Below, piece after piece: positions 55,227 to 64,000 of a stretch of 64,000 nucleotides of DNA; position 1 is the stretch's first letter, and each line of letters begins with the position of its first letter. The stretch is taken from NCBI RefSeq assembly GCF_019393635.1, contig NC_057862.1:700479825-700543824 (forward strand), in the 5' to 3' direction. The DNA is from Dromiciops gliroides. Lineage: Eukaryota; Chordata; Mammalia; Microbiotheria; Microbiotheriidae. Below the pieces are notes generated by a model. The model was not told the origin of the DNA, ran no database searches, and saw only the letters and a list, made by a program, of their open reading frames with translations. Made by a program: the position numbers and the translations under genes.

Positions 55227-55330
55227 CTTCTCCTGGCCCCTACTGAGGAGCTGCCACTACCACTGCGGGAGGGAGCCTGGGCCCATCGCAGGCAGCCAAG
55301 CAGGCAGGCAGGCCGGCCGGCAGGCAGGCC
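55192..55330. repeat. (TGCC)n and inverse (GGCA)n repeats
   Basis: A TGCC tetranucleotide run (55,192-55,227) and, 50 bases on, a GGCA/GGCC run (55,287-55,330) that is its reverse complement. The two could pair as a hairpin. Confidence 0.9.
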
Positions 55331-55356
55331 AGCTTTGGGGCTGAGGAGGAGTACAA
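55248..55356 (+). other. Possible alternative exon with strong donor
   Basis: A donor AAG|GTGAGG at 55,356/55,357 follows a GC-rich segment that begins after a pyrimidine-rich run and 'ccctactgag'. It may be an alternative first or internal exon, or only a chance donor. The body is low complexity, which lowers confidence. Confidence 0.2.
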
Positions 55357-55441
55357 GGTGAGGCTTCCCAGGGAGACCCCTCAGTGGGAACCTTTTGGAC
55401 CCAAGCAGCTGCCGGCTTACTCCGTGGCTAGGTCGCTGGTG

Positions 55442-55457
55442 TGCCCTCTGGGGGCTC
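55442..55457 (-). promoter_or_regulatory. Weak CTCF-like motif
   Basis: The minus strand reads CCCCCAGAGGGCAC, one mismatch from the CTCF core. Confidence 0.3.
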
Positions 55458-56600
55458 CGTAGGAGTCGCGGCTGTGCCGCTGTCTCTTGCCTCCTGTGCC
55501 GATTGCAGAGGCAAGCAGCAGCTCTCCGATGGGCTGGGAAGGGAAGCCTGAGTGAGCTCTCCCCTTCTGGCAGAGTCAGCCAGCTCTTCCGCCCTGTGCC
55601 TAACCTGTGCCTCTTTTTCATGCAAACCTACTGCGTGCTGCTTGAGTTGGTTTGGGGAAGACATGGGTGCAAGATGGAGCCTCCCCGTGCTGGGTTCTCG
55701 TCCTCCCTTCTCTCCGCTCCCTTCTCCCAGCTCTCCTGTCACTCCCTGTGCTGGCTCCTGGTGGGACCCTTGAGAAGACATTTCTCTAGTTCGGGGTGAA
55801 AGGCTGTGAATTGAGTTGCCAAAGGAAGCCGGAGATTTCTCAGTCCCCGGATAGGAAGCAGCAGACATTCCCCTCCTCCAGCTGGCTCTTCTGGCCTTCG
55901 GGCTTCAGGCCACTCACCTTGACAATGATTGGGGGCAGGGAGGAACTACTGCAAATATTTAGTGGCCACCCCCACCCCCTTTGTACTTTGTGGTTTGGGC
56001 ATCGCTGGGCACACCTGACACATCCCCTGCCTGCCCTGTGGCTGAGGCTTGGTGAGGTTAGGCTAGGCCCAGCCTTGGACTAAAGAGAAGCACAGTGCCA
56101 GTCCACCCGGGGTCTCTTCTTCTGCCAGTGGGGCCTTCTGAGATTCTTCCAGACTAGGCTGAGAGGTGAGGCCCGCCTTAAAAGTGTTGGGGGTGCCGGG
56201 CCTATCTGAATATCAGCTTCGCGTGTGAGCAAGCGAGTGTGGTAGCTCTGTGCAGATGTGTGAGGCTGAATGCTGAGGCCGAGCAGAAGCCAGTTACCCG
56301 GGTGCAGAGCCCAGCTCCCACCCGAGTGAGCGTCTCTCTTCCCAGACTGGGACATGCCCATGTCTGGATGCTTCAGGGCTGCCATATTCACATGACTCGA
56401 GTGCTTTCCTCTCCACCTTTCAGCAAGTCTGCTCATGCTTGCTGAGGACATGCCACCTCAGCTGGTGCCGCCCAGGGGTTCGGTTCTCTGGGGCAGGTAC
56501 TGCAGTGGACCCGGCTCCAACTTTTCCGAAGCAAGCCCCCTCTCCCCAGCCACACACATACCTAGGGAGGGTTTCTTTTGCTGAAGTGAAATACCCCATG
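55458..56600. other. Intron 1, no exon seen
   Basis: Frames of 123-146 codons in overlapping phases, with no recognisable domain. Confidence 0.35.
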
Positions 56601-56614
56601 GTTGCTATGGTAAC
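56601..56614 (+). promoter_or_regulatory. RFX-type X-box
   Basis: GTTGCTATGGTAAC closely fits the paired half-sites bound by RFX factors (GTYNCC-AT-GGNAAC form). It lies in unique-looking DNA about 3.3 kb downstream of the inferred start site. Confidence 0.5.
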
Positions 56615-57370
56615 AAAGAGGAGCTTAAGGGTGACTGGTTTTCATCTGCATGCAATGGGGTGGGGGCCTCCCTTTTTGTCACTTTTTAATTACGTTTCCC
56701 ATGAGCGGGGTCATCCTCCAAGTACTGGCCACAGGAGCTGAGCAGATGTGAAAGGCTTTGGGAGGAGGTTTCCAGGAGCAGAGTGGGGGCCACCCTCTCA
56801 CTGACTCCCTCACTAGCTCCTTCCCTCCCTCCATGGCTTGCTGGGGAGAGTGATTTTCCCTCACATCCAGAAAACAAGTGGATGGAAATGGTTTGTTTTT
56901 CATGCAGAAACCCATTAAATCCACCTCTGGGGCACCTTCTCTCCCTCCCTTCCCTCCCTCTCAGACAAGAGGATACATGTGCACTGAAGCCACTGCCCTG
57001 GGCCTCGGAGCTCCTGGAGTCCGTTGGCAGGCTTTGGGGAGCCAGTGCAAAGGGGGATGTTTGTGGAGATGCAGTGACACCTGTGTCGTCACCACCTGGA
57101 CACCTTTCTTCTGGTCTCCCTCCCGTCAGTGTGCACGTCTTACCCTGGTGAGGAGGAGCTTCCGAGTCTCCTTGCCCAACCTTGCCCTGGGATATCAATG
57201 GCATCCATCCCCACCTTGTGGCGAGGCTCCCACTCTTCTTCCTTGGGGTGGCTGTCTAGCCATCTGCACCAGTCCTTAGCAGCGGCTGTGTCTACGAATC
57301 CGCCCTTAGTCTTGTTGGTCGTGGCTCAAGAGGTGGCCAGAGGTCCTGTTCGTGGCTCGGTGGCGCTCCT
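56615..57370. other. Intron 1, no exon seen
   Basis: Single-copy-looking, moderately GC-rich, with overlapping noise frames of up to 172 codons. Confidence 0.35.
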
Positions 57371-57685
57371 TTGGGGGCGGCGGTGTCCTGCTCTGCAGTG
57401 GGCCAGAGACGGGAGCAGGATGGGAACCATCCATCTCCTTGTGGTGGGCCAGCCTCCAAGCATGCTCTCTGCCGAAGCCATCAGAGCTGGCCAGTGTTCA
57501 GAGGCCCAGGTCAATGGATGACAGAGAATGAGGATGCTGGGGTAGACAGATTCTCAAAGCAGCTCCCAGAGGGAGCCTACACTAGCACCTACAAGGATGA
57601 AGCCTGGGCTGGCTCGGTGGACTCGGGGTTGCCCCGCCCCAGTCCCCTTGAGGAGCATCCCAAGACCCCGGCTTCCCTCACATGA
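57371..57685 (+). other. Unrecognised 104-codon open frame in the presumed intron
   Basis: The second half (from about 57,520) has mixed composition (text such as DRFSKQLPEGAYTSTYKDE). It lies in a region free of repeats and ends in TGA. No clear acceptor or donor frames it. It could be an exon of this or another gene, or chance. Confidence 0.22.
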
Positions 57686-59171
57686 CCTTTGAACCTGGCT
57701 TAGGCATGGGGGTTTGCTGATGCTAAGCACAGGTGGGGTTTGTGTGTTTCCAACCTGTCAGTGCCTGTCAGCGAGTTGCTAATTAGGGGCCGATAAAGAT
57801 GCCGTCGTGGTGCTGGTGGTGGTTGGGGGGTGGAGACGATGAATGTTCAAGATTGACAATTCATATGGAGAAGTAAGCTTGTCCCCCACACTGCCTCTGT
57901 AATTGGTACCTGAGTCAGCCAAAGGCATTTATGGAGCACCGACAGTACCAAGTGTGCGCTAAAAAGCAGAAAACCAGCTAGTGGGCATGGTGTGTGAGGA
58001 TGGGCCCGGGCCACAGAGCCAGCAGAGTGCATGAAGAGGGAAGCCTTGCCTAGGGCCAGGCCTCTTACCCAAAGGGGCCAGTCCTACCTAGTTGGCTGCA
58101 GGACTGAGAAGGCAAGACTTGGCATGACGCTGGTGACCTTGGGCAGTGCTGGTCTCGATTTGCTCCTGGGCTGGTTAAAGCTTGAAGCCACCCTCCAAAA
58201 CACTTAAAGGACAGGGGCTTGGAGAACTTGTGGGTTTGGGGTGTTTAGGGGGAGGGAAGGAAGACTGCGGAGGAGAGACACACATGAGGGGATAAAGTAG
58301 CTCTCCTGGAGGTGAGGCAGATGGAGGAACCCTTGGCCCTATCAGGCCTGGGACCACTGGGGCTCATCCCCCAACTCGAGGTCCTGCAGCCTCCAAGAAC
58401 ACTGCCTTAAGCTTGGGCTGAAGGGGGACAACCTAGTCTCTTGAAGCAGGACCAGGGGCTTAGAGCCAGAAGGAACCTGTGAGGTATCCAGGCCAAAGTG
58501 CACCTCAATCATCTAATGGGCCAGGGGCTCCTCTGCTCACTGCTTGGAGACCTACAGGAACGCACAGCTCACCACCTCCCAGAGCTCCACAAAGCTGCCC
58601 ATGGAGTGCATTTCATGGGACCTGCTGTGCTGGTGGCATTGTTTTCATTTCTAGTAAACAAGACTATCTGTGGCATCTCTCTGGGTCTTGGTCCTCTGCT
58701 ATAAAACAATGGGGCTGTCCTGGATCCTGTCTGGAGCTCCCCTGAGCTCTAGTCTGGAGGCTATGGCTCTGAGATCCTTCCAGCTGAGGCTGCTGGACAA
58801 GCGCAAGGGGGAGAAGTTGTAATAGTAGGAAATCTCCCTGCAGAATTGGAAAGTGGTTGGGCTCTAGTTGGCAACCAGGAGTGTCCCCCCACCCTGCCAA
58901 GCATCATCGGTAGGCTGCATTGAAGAAGGCAGCTGCCTGAGAATTTATTTAAAAAAAAAAAGAAAGGAAGGAAGAAAGAAGCCACCCTGGGGGAGGCATC
59001 TGGGGCTCCTCTGACTTCCCCATTTTTAAATTCCAGCTGCACAAGTCTCCGAATTCCCAGATCTTTGACTCCCCCAGGAAGTGTTTTGCCAATTCTAACA
59101 GCAACATATTGTGTGAAAATATTCCATTTGTGGTGCTTGCCAAAAGCACAATCGGATGAAAAATGCGTCAG

Positions 59172-59172
<1 letters not shown>
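57686..59172. other. Intron 1, no exon seen
   Basis: No gene recognised. Includes a short L2-like reverse end near 57,925 and an (A)n/(GAAG)n tract near 58,950. The block 59,090-59,160 ('gtgtgaaaatattccatttg') is AT-rich and could be regulatory. Confidence 0.35.

Positions 59173-59226
<54 letters not shown>
59173..59226. repeat. (TG)n microsatellite
   Basis: About 27 uninterrupted TG units. Confidence 0.97.
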
Positions 59227-59228
<2 letters not shown>

Positions 59229-60531
59229 CTCGAGTGGGAGCGTGTGTGTACGCGTGTGTTCGTGCAGGCACCATCACAATCCTTAGCCCTGCATGTACAT
59301 GGCTATTTCCATAGGAGCCCTAATGCTCCCCTCTCACCAGGGCCAACTCTGAATGGGCACGGGGCCGCCCTGATTGGTGGGATCCTACCTGGGAGTGATT
59401 GCTTCGCCTCCCCACAAAGAGGACTCACCCACCTGTGCTGAGCTGAGAAGATGCTTCCAGACTTTGGGCTTGCATGGCATGCCCCGCTGTGGCTGCTTAG
59501 AGAAAGGACGCTGGTTTGAAAAAACTGGAAGGTCTCTGAGCTTGTCACACCTGATGACTGAGACCCACCTGGGAGGGAGGCCACCTACCTAGCACCCCGC
59601 AGTGAGGGAGCCTCAGAGATTGCAAGGCCCAACATCTTCAGTCTCCTGCATCTCCCAAGAGAAGTGGAGCCACAAAGTCAGGAGGGTCAGTGCTCACCCT
59701 CCAGGCTTGCTGGCCCTCAGCCCCTAGGATCACACAATACCTGAGTCAGGACTGAGCCGGCAGAGGCACTGACCAGGAGCAAGAGCCACCAGCCTGTGGC
59801 TGACCCCCACAGTCACTGTGCGGAGGAGCCTGTGAGCCCCAGAGAGGGAGGGGCCTGCACAAGGCTGGCCAGGGAGCTAGTGCTGCTACCAAGATTGGAA
59901 CGCAATTCCTGCTTCCCACACCAGCGGCTTACAGTCGCTGGCATGTGGTGTCGGCTCAGCTTCATGCTCTAACCCTAACCCTCCTGGACTTGTTACACAC
60001 ATAAGCCCAGCTATGTCCCAGGCTTGCCTCTCAGGCCCTGGTTGTTTGTGATATGGATTCTCTCACCCCAGCTTTGCCCCTGGAGAAGAGGGGCAGACTT
60101 AGGTGGCACTGCCTTCCTCTCAGTCCTGTGGGTGCTACTGTGGGTGAAGATAGGACTAGAGGAGTCAGCATCCTGCCCCCAGGGTGTCCGGGCCTCCCAT
60201 ACCTCTCATGCAAGGAAAGGCCTTTAGGAGACCTCGACCTTTGCACAGTCAGGGAGATGGGTGAATCAGTCCCTCTCGCCTCACTGACCCCTCCCAGCAC
60301 ACACACGTGCACACACCCATGTGCACACTCATGCGTGGTCCTGTCTTTGAGCTACACTGTCTGTCACAACCTGCTAGTAGAAAAATCACCGAGACTCATG
60401 GAGTGCTAGCCGGCTCTACTGGCTATCGTCATTGGCAGAGCCTCAGTTTCTCTGAGTGGAAAAAAAGAGAGCTGATCCTTGCTCCTTCCCTCTTAACAGG
60501 CTTGGAAGCTTGGGAGGATGAAAGATGAAGA

Positions 60532-60532
<1 letters not shown>
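59227..60532. other. Intron 1, no exon seen
   Basis: Single-copy-looking. A pair of telomere-like hexamers (taaccctaaccct near 59,972) is too short to be a telomere relic. Confidence 0.35.

Positions 60533-60586
<54 letters not shown>
60533..60586. repeat. (TG)n microsatellite
   Basis: About 27 TG units leading into a GA-rich spacer and then the pentanucleotide array. Confidence 0.96.
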
Positions 60587-60588
<2 letters not shown>

Positions 60589-60610
60589 TGTGAGAGAGAG
60601 GGGGGGCTGA

Positions 60611-60720
60611 GAGAGGAGAGGAGAGGAGAGGAGAGGAGAGGAGAGGAGAGGAGAGGAGAGGAGAGGAGAGGAGAGGAGAGGAGAGGAGAGGAGAGGAGAG
60701 GAGAGGAGAGGAGAGGAGAG
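60611..60720. repeat. Perfect (GAGAG)22 pentanucleotide array
   Basis: 110 bases of uninterrupted 5-base repeat (GGAGA register). No substitutions are visible, which suggests recent expansion. The Leu/Ser frames on the other strand are artefacts. Confidence 0.98.
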
Positions 60721-60740
60721 CGCTCATGTGAGTGCATAGT

Positions 60741-60757
60741 GCTGCCCTCTGGTGGCC
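60741..60757 (-). promoter_or_regulatory. Strong CTCF-like site
   Basis: The minus strand reads GGCCACCAGAGGGCAGC, a full match to the CTCF core CCANNAGRGGGCRS. It stands 20 bases from the end of the pentanucleotide array. Confidence 0.6.
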
Positions 60758-62235
60758 TCAAGTATGTGGCCTCAGCTGGAGCCCTGGGAAAGCTGAGTTT
60801 GGCCTGCCTTAGGTCTGGCCTTCCTGCATCCCGATGTGTAATGCATGCCAGTATAGACCCAGGGTGGCGAGGCGTGGGGGGGGGTGGTCCTGAGCCCCCA
60901 CTTCTAATCAACTTCAGAAGGAAAAGTCCAGAGGGGCCCAGGAAGTCTGTTGCAGAAACTGTGTCAGGGATGTGGGGGGGGGAGCCAGAAGCAGGGTCCC
61001 CCTCGTTCTGCCTGCCCGCACTGAGGTGATGGTTGTGTCCTGCTCCCGGCATCCTACCTAGAGCCAATTTCAAAGGGAGAAGAGGACACCCTCTCACTGA
61101 CAATAAGGCCAACAAAATTCTGGGAGCTGAGGCTTCATCCCGGCACAGAGACCCTGACCCCAAAGGCTTCCATGGTCAGCCCCCTTGGCCAAGCTGCCCA
61201 AGTGAAGGGAACATGACTCAGATGGCAGAAAGGCCCAGGGTATCTCTCAGACCCTTCAAGCTCCAAACATTCTGTACCCAAGGGCTTGGAGCCCCTCTTT
61301 AAAGTAGGAAAATGGGGTAACGAGCTCCCCATCAGTGAAGGCATTCAAGCAGAAACTAAGCATTTATTGACGGGGGATTCTTACTTGGATCTTAGGTCAG
61401 GCTGGTATCTTCTAGCACTGAGGTTCTCGGCCACAGCTCCAACATCCCACTATTTAAAAAGAAAGAAGAAAATGTTGAGGGGGGGCAGGGAGGAGGGCTG
61501 CTTCCCTGAGGTGTTTCCCGTGTTTTATCCAGGGCCCAGTGGGGCTCAGGCCTGTCCATTTGCAGGGTGCTCCCTCACCCCCTCCATCAGCACCTACTGA
61601 AGCAGTAAGCACAGAGATTACAGGATCTCAAAGCAAAGGGGGCCCCAGAGGCCTGGAACTTGGGCTACCCTGAATTTGAACAGGCCTCCTAACAACTGCT
61701 CAGCTGCCTTGTTCCTTCAAGATCAATCAGTACAGAGGTACTGTCATGAGCTTTGGGGCAATTTGCGTGAGTCTCCAAGGACAAATCCAGGAGAGGTGGT
61801 CTGGGGAAGGCTCCAGGCTTCTGCACCTGCATTCCAGCTAGGGCAGCCAGACAGGAAGGCAGTTGGTCCTAAATCCTGGCTTTGGCCATTGCAAAGTTGC
61901 TGTCCTCCCCTGCTGCCCAGTCTGTGTGGAACAACATCTTTCAGCTAGCCCCAAGCCGCTGGCAGTGGCTCAGAGGTGTGGGTGTGGTAGATGTGGCTGT
62001 GGGTGTGGGGCCGGGCCAAAGTCCTTACTGGCCTGGGGAGGCAGAAAAGAGAACACTCTTCTCTCAGCTCTGTTTCTTCTTGCCGTGGGAAAGCTGGAGC
62101 CCAGCTCCCAGGATCTAATGTCCAGACCCATCTGGGGTATCCCACACTCAGACTGTAAATGCCACAGATACAGGCGGAGTGTCAGAGGCAAGATCCTGGC
62201 TGAGGCTGAGGCCAGGGTCTGCCCCAAATAAGACA
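60758..62235. other. Intron 1, no exon seen
   Basis: No repeat or exon recognised. Frames of 90-122 codons at 61,286-62,231 overlap on both strands and lack domains. Confidence 0.35.
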
Positions 62236-62345
62236 GGAAGGCAAGGAGGAAGAACTAACTGGTCAGCATCTTCTATGCCCCAGGAGGTGTGCCAGTACCA
62301 AAGAGAGTGCTGGGAGCTCACATCCTAGGAGGGAAACAGCATTTA
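62236..62345 (-). repeat. LINE-2-like 3' end, reverse
   Basis: 'gcatcttctatgccccagga' and 'gctgggagctcacatcctag' resemble the reverse complement of the L2 end. Weak. Confidence 0.4.
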
Positions 62346-62864
62346 CACACATTAAGGCTTAAAATTAAGCCTTTGAGCACCTTCCCCCCCCCCATATTAA
62401 GCATGTGCAAAATAAAGACAAGACACTTGCTACAAAAGCAGAGGAGGAGGAGGAGCCACAAGAGGTCGAGGACAGACCTAAGGGAGGCACTGGGGACTTA
62501 GCAAGCATTCCGTAGATTGACAAGCTGAACTCTGGACCAGCATGAATTTGGTGATGCTTAAAAGGGATGGGATTAGTAGTCTCACATTTAGGCTTCAAAC
62601 CTTACTTTCAGAAGAACAAGATGGGGGAAGGTAGGGCTGGAAAGCAGGGCATCAGAAGAAAAGCTGGGGGTTTGAGTGGACCAAAAGCTGTGCAGGAGTT
62701 AGCTGAGTCCAGAACAGACAAGAAAGGCAACGAGATCTCTGAACACAAAGGGGCTCCTTTCAAGGACAGTACTTCAGGAACAGTGAGGTGCTGCCCTTTC
62801 CTGTCAGCTGCATCTGCTCTCATCAGACCTCATCTGCTCCCACTTTCTCCTGCCTAGAGCTTGT
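62346..62864. other. No gene seen; unassigned
   Basis: Includes a run of ten C bases near 62,385. No exon recognised. Confidence 0.3.
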
Positions 62865-62869
62865 TTGCA

Positions 62870-63240
62870 TGTTGTTTTCCCCAGACTGAACTCCTCGACA
62901 GCAGGGGCTGACTTTTGCCTTCCTTTGTACCCCAGGGCTTAGTGCCTGGCACACGGTGCTGTTCAGCCGTTTATTCCAGTCATATCAGGCTCTTCGTTAC
63001 CCCATTTGGGGGTGTCTTGGCAGAGATCCTGGAGCGCTTTGCTGTTTCCTTCTCCAGCTCCTTTGACAAATGAGAAGACTGAGGCCAACACGGTGAAGTG
63101 ACTTGCCCAGGGTCACCCAGCTAGGAAGTGTCTGAGGCCAGACCCCAGGCCCAGCACTCTGTGTGCTGTGCCACCCAGCTGCCCTGCCTAGCCTAAAGCC
63201 GGCACTTTATAAACGTTTGTTTACTGACGTTCCTGCCTCA
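62870..63240 (+). repeat. LINE-2 3' end, interrupted by MAR1
   Basis: 'ctcgacagcaggggctgact', 'gtaccccagggcttagtgcc' and 'tggcacac' break off at about 62,957. The remaining 'ggcactttataaacgtttgt' resumes at about 63,200. Confidence 0.78.
62960..63186 (-). mobile_element. MAR1-type SINE, reverse, inside L2
   Basis: The RTE-like tail comes first ('ctgttcagccgtttattcca', 'gggggtgtcttggcagagat', 'ctttgctgtttccttctcca'), followed by 'ttgcccagggtcacccagct' and 'gtgccacccagctgccctg'. Confidence 0.85.
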
Positions 63241-63396
63241 GTGTGTCTTCGGAAGCAGTGGGACTGAAAGACGTTTAAGAAAGACGTTGACAAACTAGAG
63301 AGCATGCAGAAAAAGGCAATCACAGCAGTGAGGGGGCTTGAATTCATGACAAAGAGGGAGGGATAAGCTAAGGACCAGGGGAGGCTCACCTAGAGC

Positions 63397-63549
63397 AAGA
63401 CTTCTGAAACTTCCCCACTGGAGACCCCTTTTCGTCAAAGAAATGTTCACCGCCCCGGGTAGAGAGGTATGTGAAGTAGGCGTACATGACCCTTTACTGT
63501 TGCCGACCCCCACATTCAGTTAGGTGGCGACCCGAAGTTAAAGAAGCTT
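63397..63549. mobile_element. Possible nonautonomous DNA transposon (MITE-like)
   Basis: Terminal sequences 'aagacttctgaaact' and 'agttaaagaagctt' are near-inverse of each other. The interior contains repeated 'gacccc' blocks in both orientations. It lies between two collinear CR1/L3 pieces, as expected of an insertion. The family name and exact ends are uncertain. Confidence 0.4.
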
Positions 63550-63593
63550 TGACTTAGAAGAAAAAACCTAGAGGGGGAGGGACTGAGGGTTTG

Positions 63594-63672
63594 CCCAGAG
63601 GGCGGGGCCAGGCATGATAGGGGCGGGGCCTTACCCAGAGGGCGGAGCCAGGAATGCTCTGGGCTGGGGAAT
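63594..63672 (+). repeat. 40-base tandem duplication
   Basis: The phrase 'cccagagggcggggccagg' occurs at 63,594 and again, with small changes, at 63,634 (period 40). Both contain GGGCGG or GGGCGGAG. The text itself is CR1/L3 3' sequence, so it is a local duplication inside the relic. Confidence 0.75.
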
Positions 63673-63910
63673 TACCAAAAAGCCAATTTGAAGCTGGATG
63701 TCCGGAAAACTTCTTAATGGTGAGAGCCATCCCCGCCCCCAGGAGGCGGGCTTCCTTTCCTGGGGGCCTTCAAGCAGAGGTGATCCTACCACTTTTCGGG
63801 GATGTTGTTGGAGTTAAGGATCAAGCTGGATGGCCTCACGTTCCTTACAATCCAGTGTTTCTAGAAGCTTCGAGTGGTGCTGACACCAAGCGGTTGTTAG
63901 TAAATGTTTA

Positions 63911-64000
63911 ACAACCGGCTCTCTAGAGGGGAGGGGGAAAGCAAGCCCTCTCCTTTTAAGTTCAATCTTCAATTTGAACATTTTCTTCATTCCTTTCTTA
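63911..64000. other. Window end; no gene seen
   Basis: Short unassigned tail. Confidence 0.3.

Larger units (their letters stand above)
63255..63910 (+). repeat. CR1/L3-clade LINE 3' region, split by a smaller element
   Basis: 'aagacgttgacaaactagag' (63,281) and 'agcatgcagaaaaaggcaat' belong to the CR1/L3 ORF2 end. After the insert, 'cccagagggcggggccagg' and 'ggatgtccggaaaacttctt', then 'gggccttcaagcagaggtga', give the 3' terminus. The two parts are collinear. Confidence 0.7.

Noticed and set aside
60429-61163. 244-codon minus-strand frame
   Set aside because: The central part is the GAGAG and TG repeats read as LLSSP and HT.

Overview
This is a window of mammalian nuclear DNA, most likely from a marsupial and probably an Australian-lineage one (Australidelphia). 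The evidence is the repeat content. Short tRNA-derived SINEs of the WSINE1/MAR1 type recur with A-rich tails and clean target-site duplications. There are 3' ends of marsupial-type LINE-1 in at least two tail variants, and much older LINE-2, MIR and CR1/L3 relics. All family names come from remembered consensus features, not from a database search.

No complete protein-coding gene could be recognised. Nearly all long open frames are low-complexity translations (microsatellites, polypurine runs, GC-rich DNA) or pieces of retrotransposons. The only convincing host-gene signal is a CpG island at about 52,975-53,910. It has GC boxes, an inverted CCAAT box, an initiator-like site near 53,299 and a CAG|GTCAGT splice donor at 53,794/53,795. 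I read this as the promoter and first exon of an unidentified plus-strand gene whose first intron would fill the remaining 10 kb. Two short upstream ORFs lie in that exon. A third frame is open across the whole exon but has no ATG.

Layout. 1-10,000: intergenic DNA with MIR, L2, L1 tails and SINEs. 10,000-18,900: mostly single-copy-looking DNA with a small G-rich, modestly CpG-rich patch near 16.2-17.0 kb. 18,960-29,700: clustered SINEs, L2, MIR and a recurrent L2-linked repeat. 30,025-33,226: one old L1 broken up by a SINE, a second L1 tail and a solo retroviral LTR. 33,880-35,280: a SINE and a young 5'-truncated L1, both with exact target duplications. 38-48 kb: microsatellites, a long GGAA tract and two large CR1/L3 relics in opposite orientations. 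47.8-52.4 kb: mostly unassigned. 52.45-52.92 kb: a long polypurine tract directly upstream of the CpG island. 53.3-64 kb: exon 1 and its presumed intron, with composite TG/GA repeats, a strong CTCF-like motif beside a perfect pentanucleotide array, an RFX-type X-box, and at the far end L2, MAR1, CR1/L3 and a possible DNA-transposon relic.

The window therefore reads as a retroposon-rich intergenic region ending in the promoter and first intron of one gene. I found no convincing new biological system. The most useful points are the unannotated promoter and exon, its regulatory-looking neighbourhood, the nested insertion history at 30-33 kb, and a recurrent repeat family I could not name.
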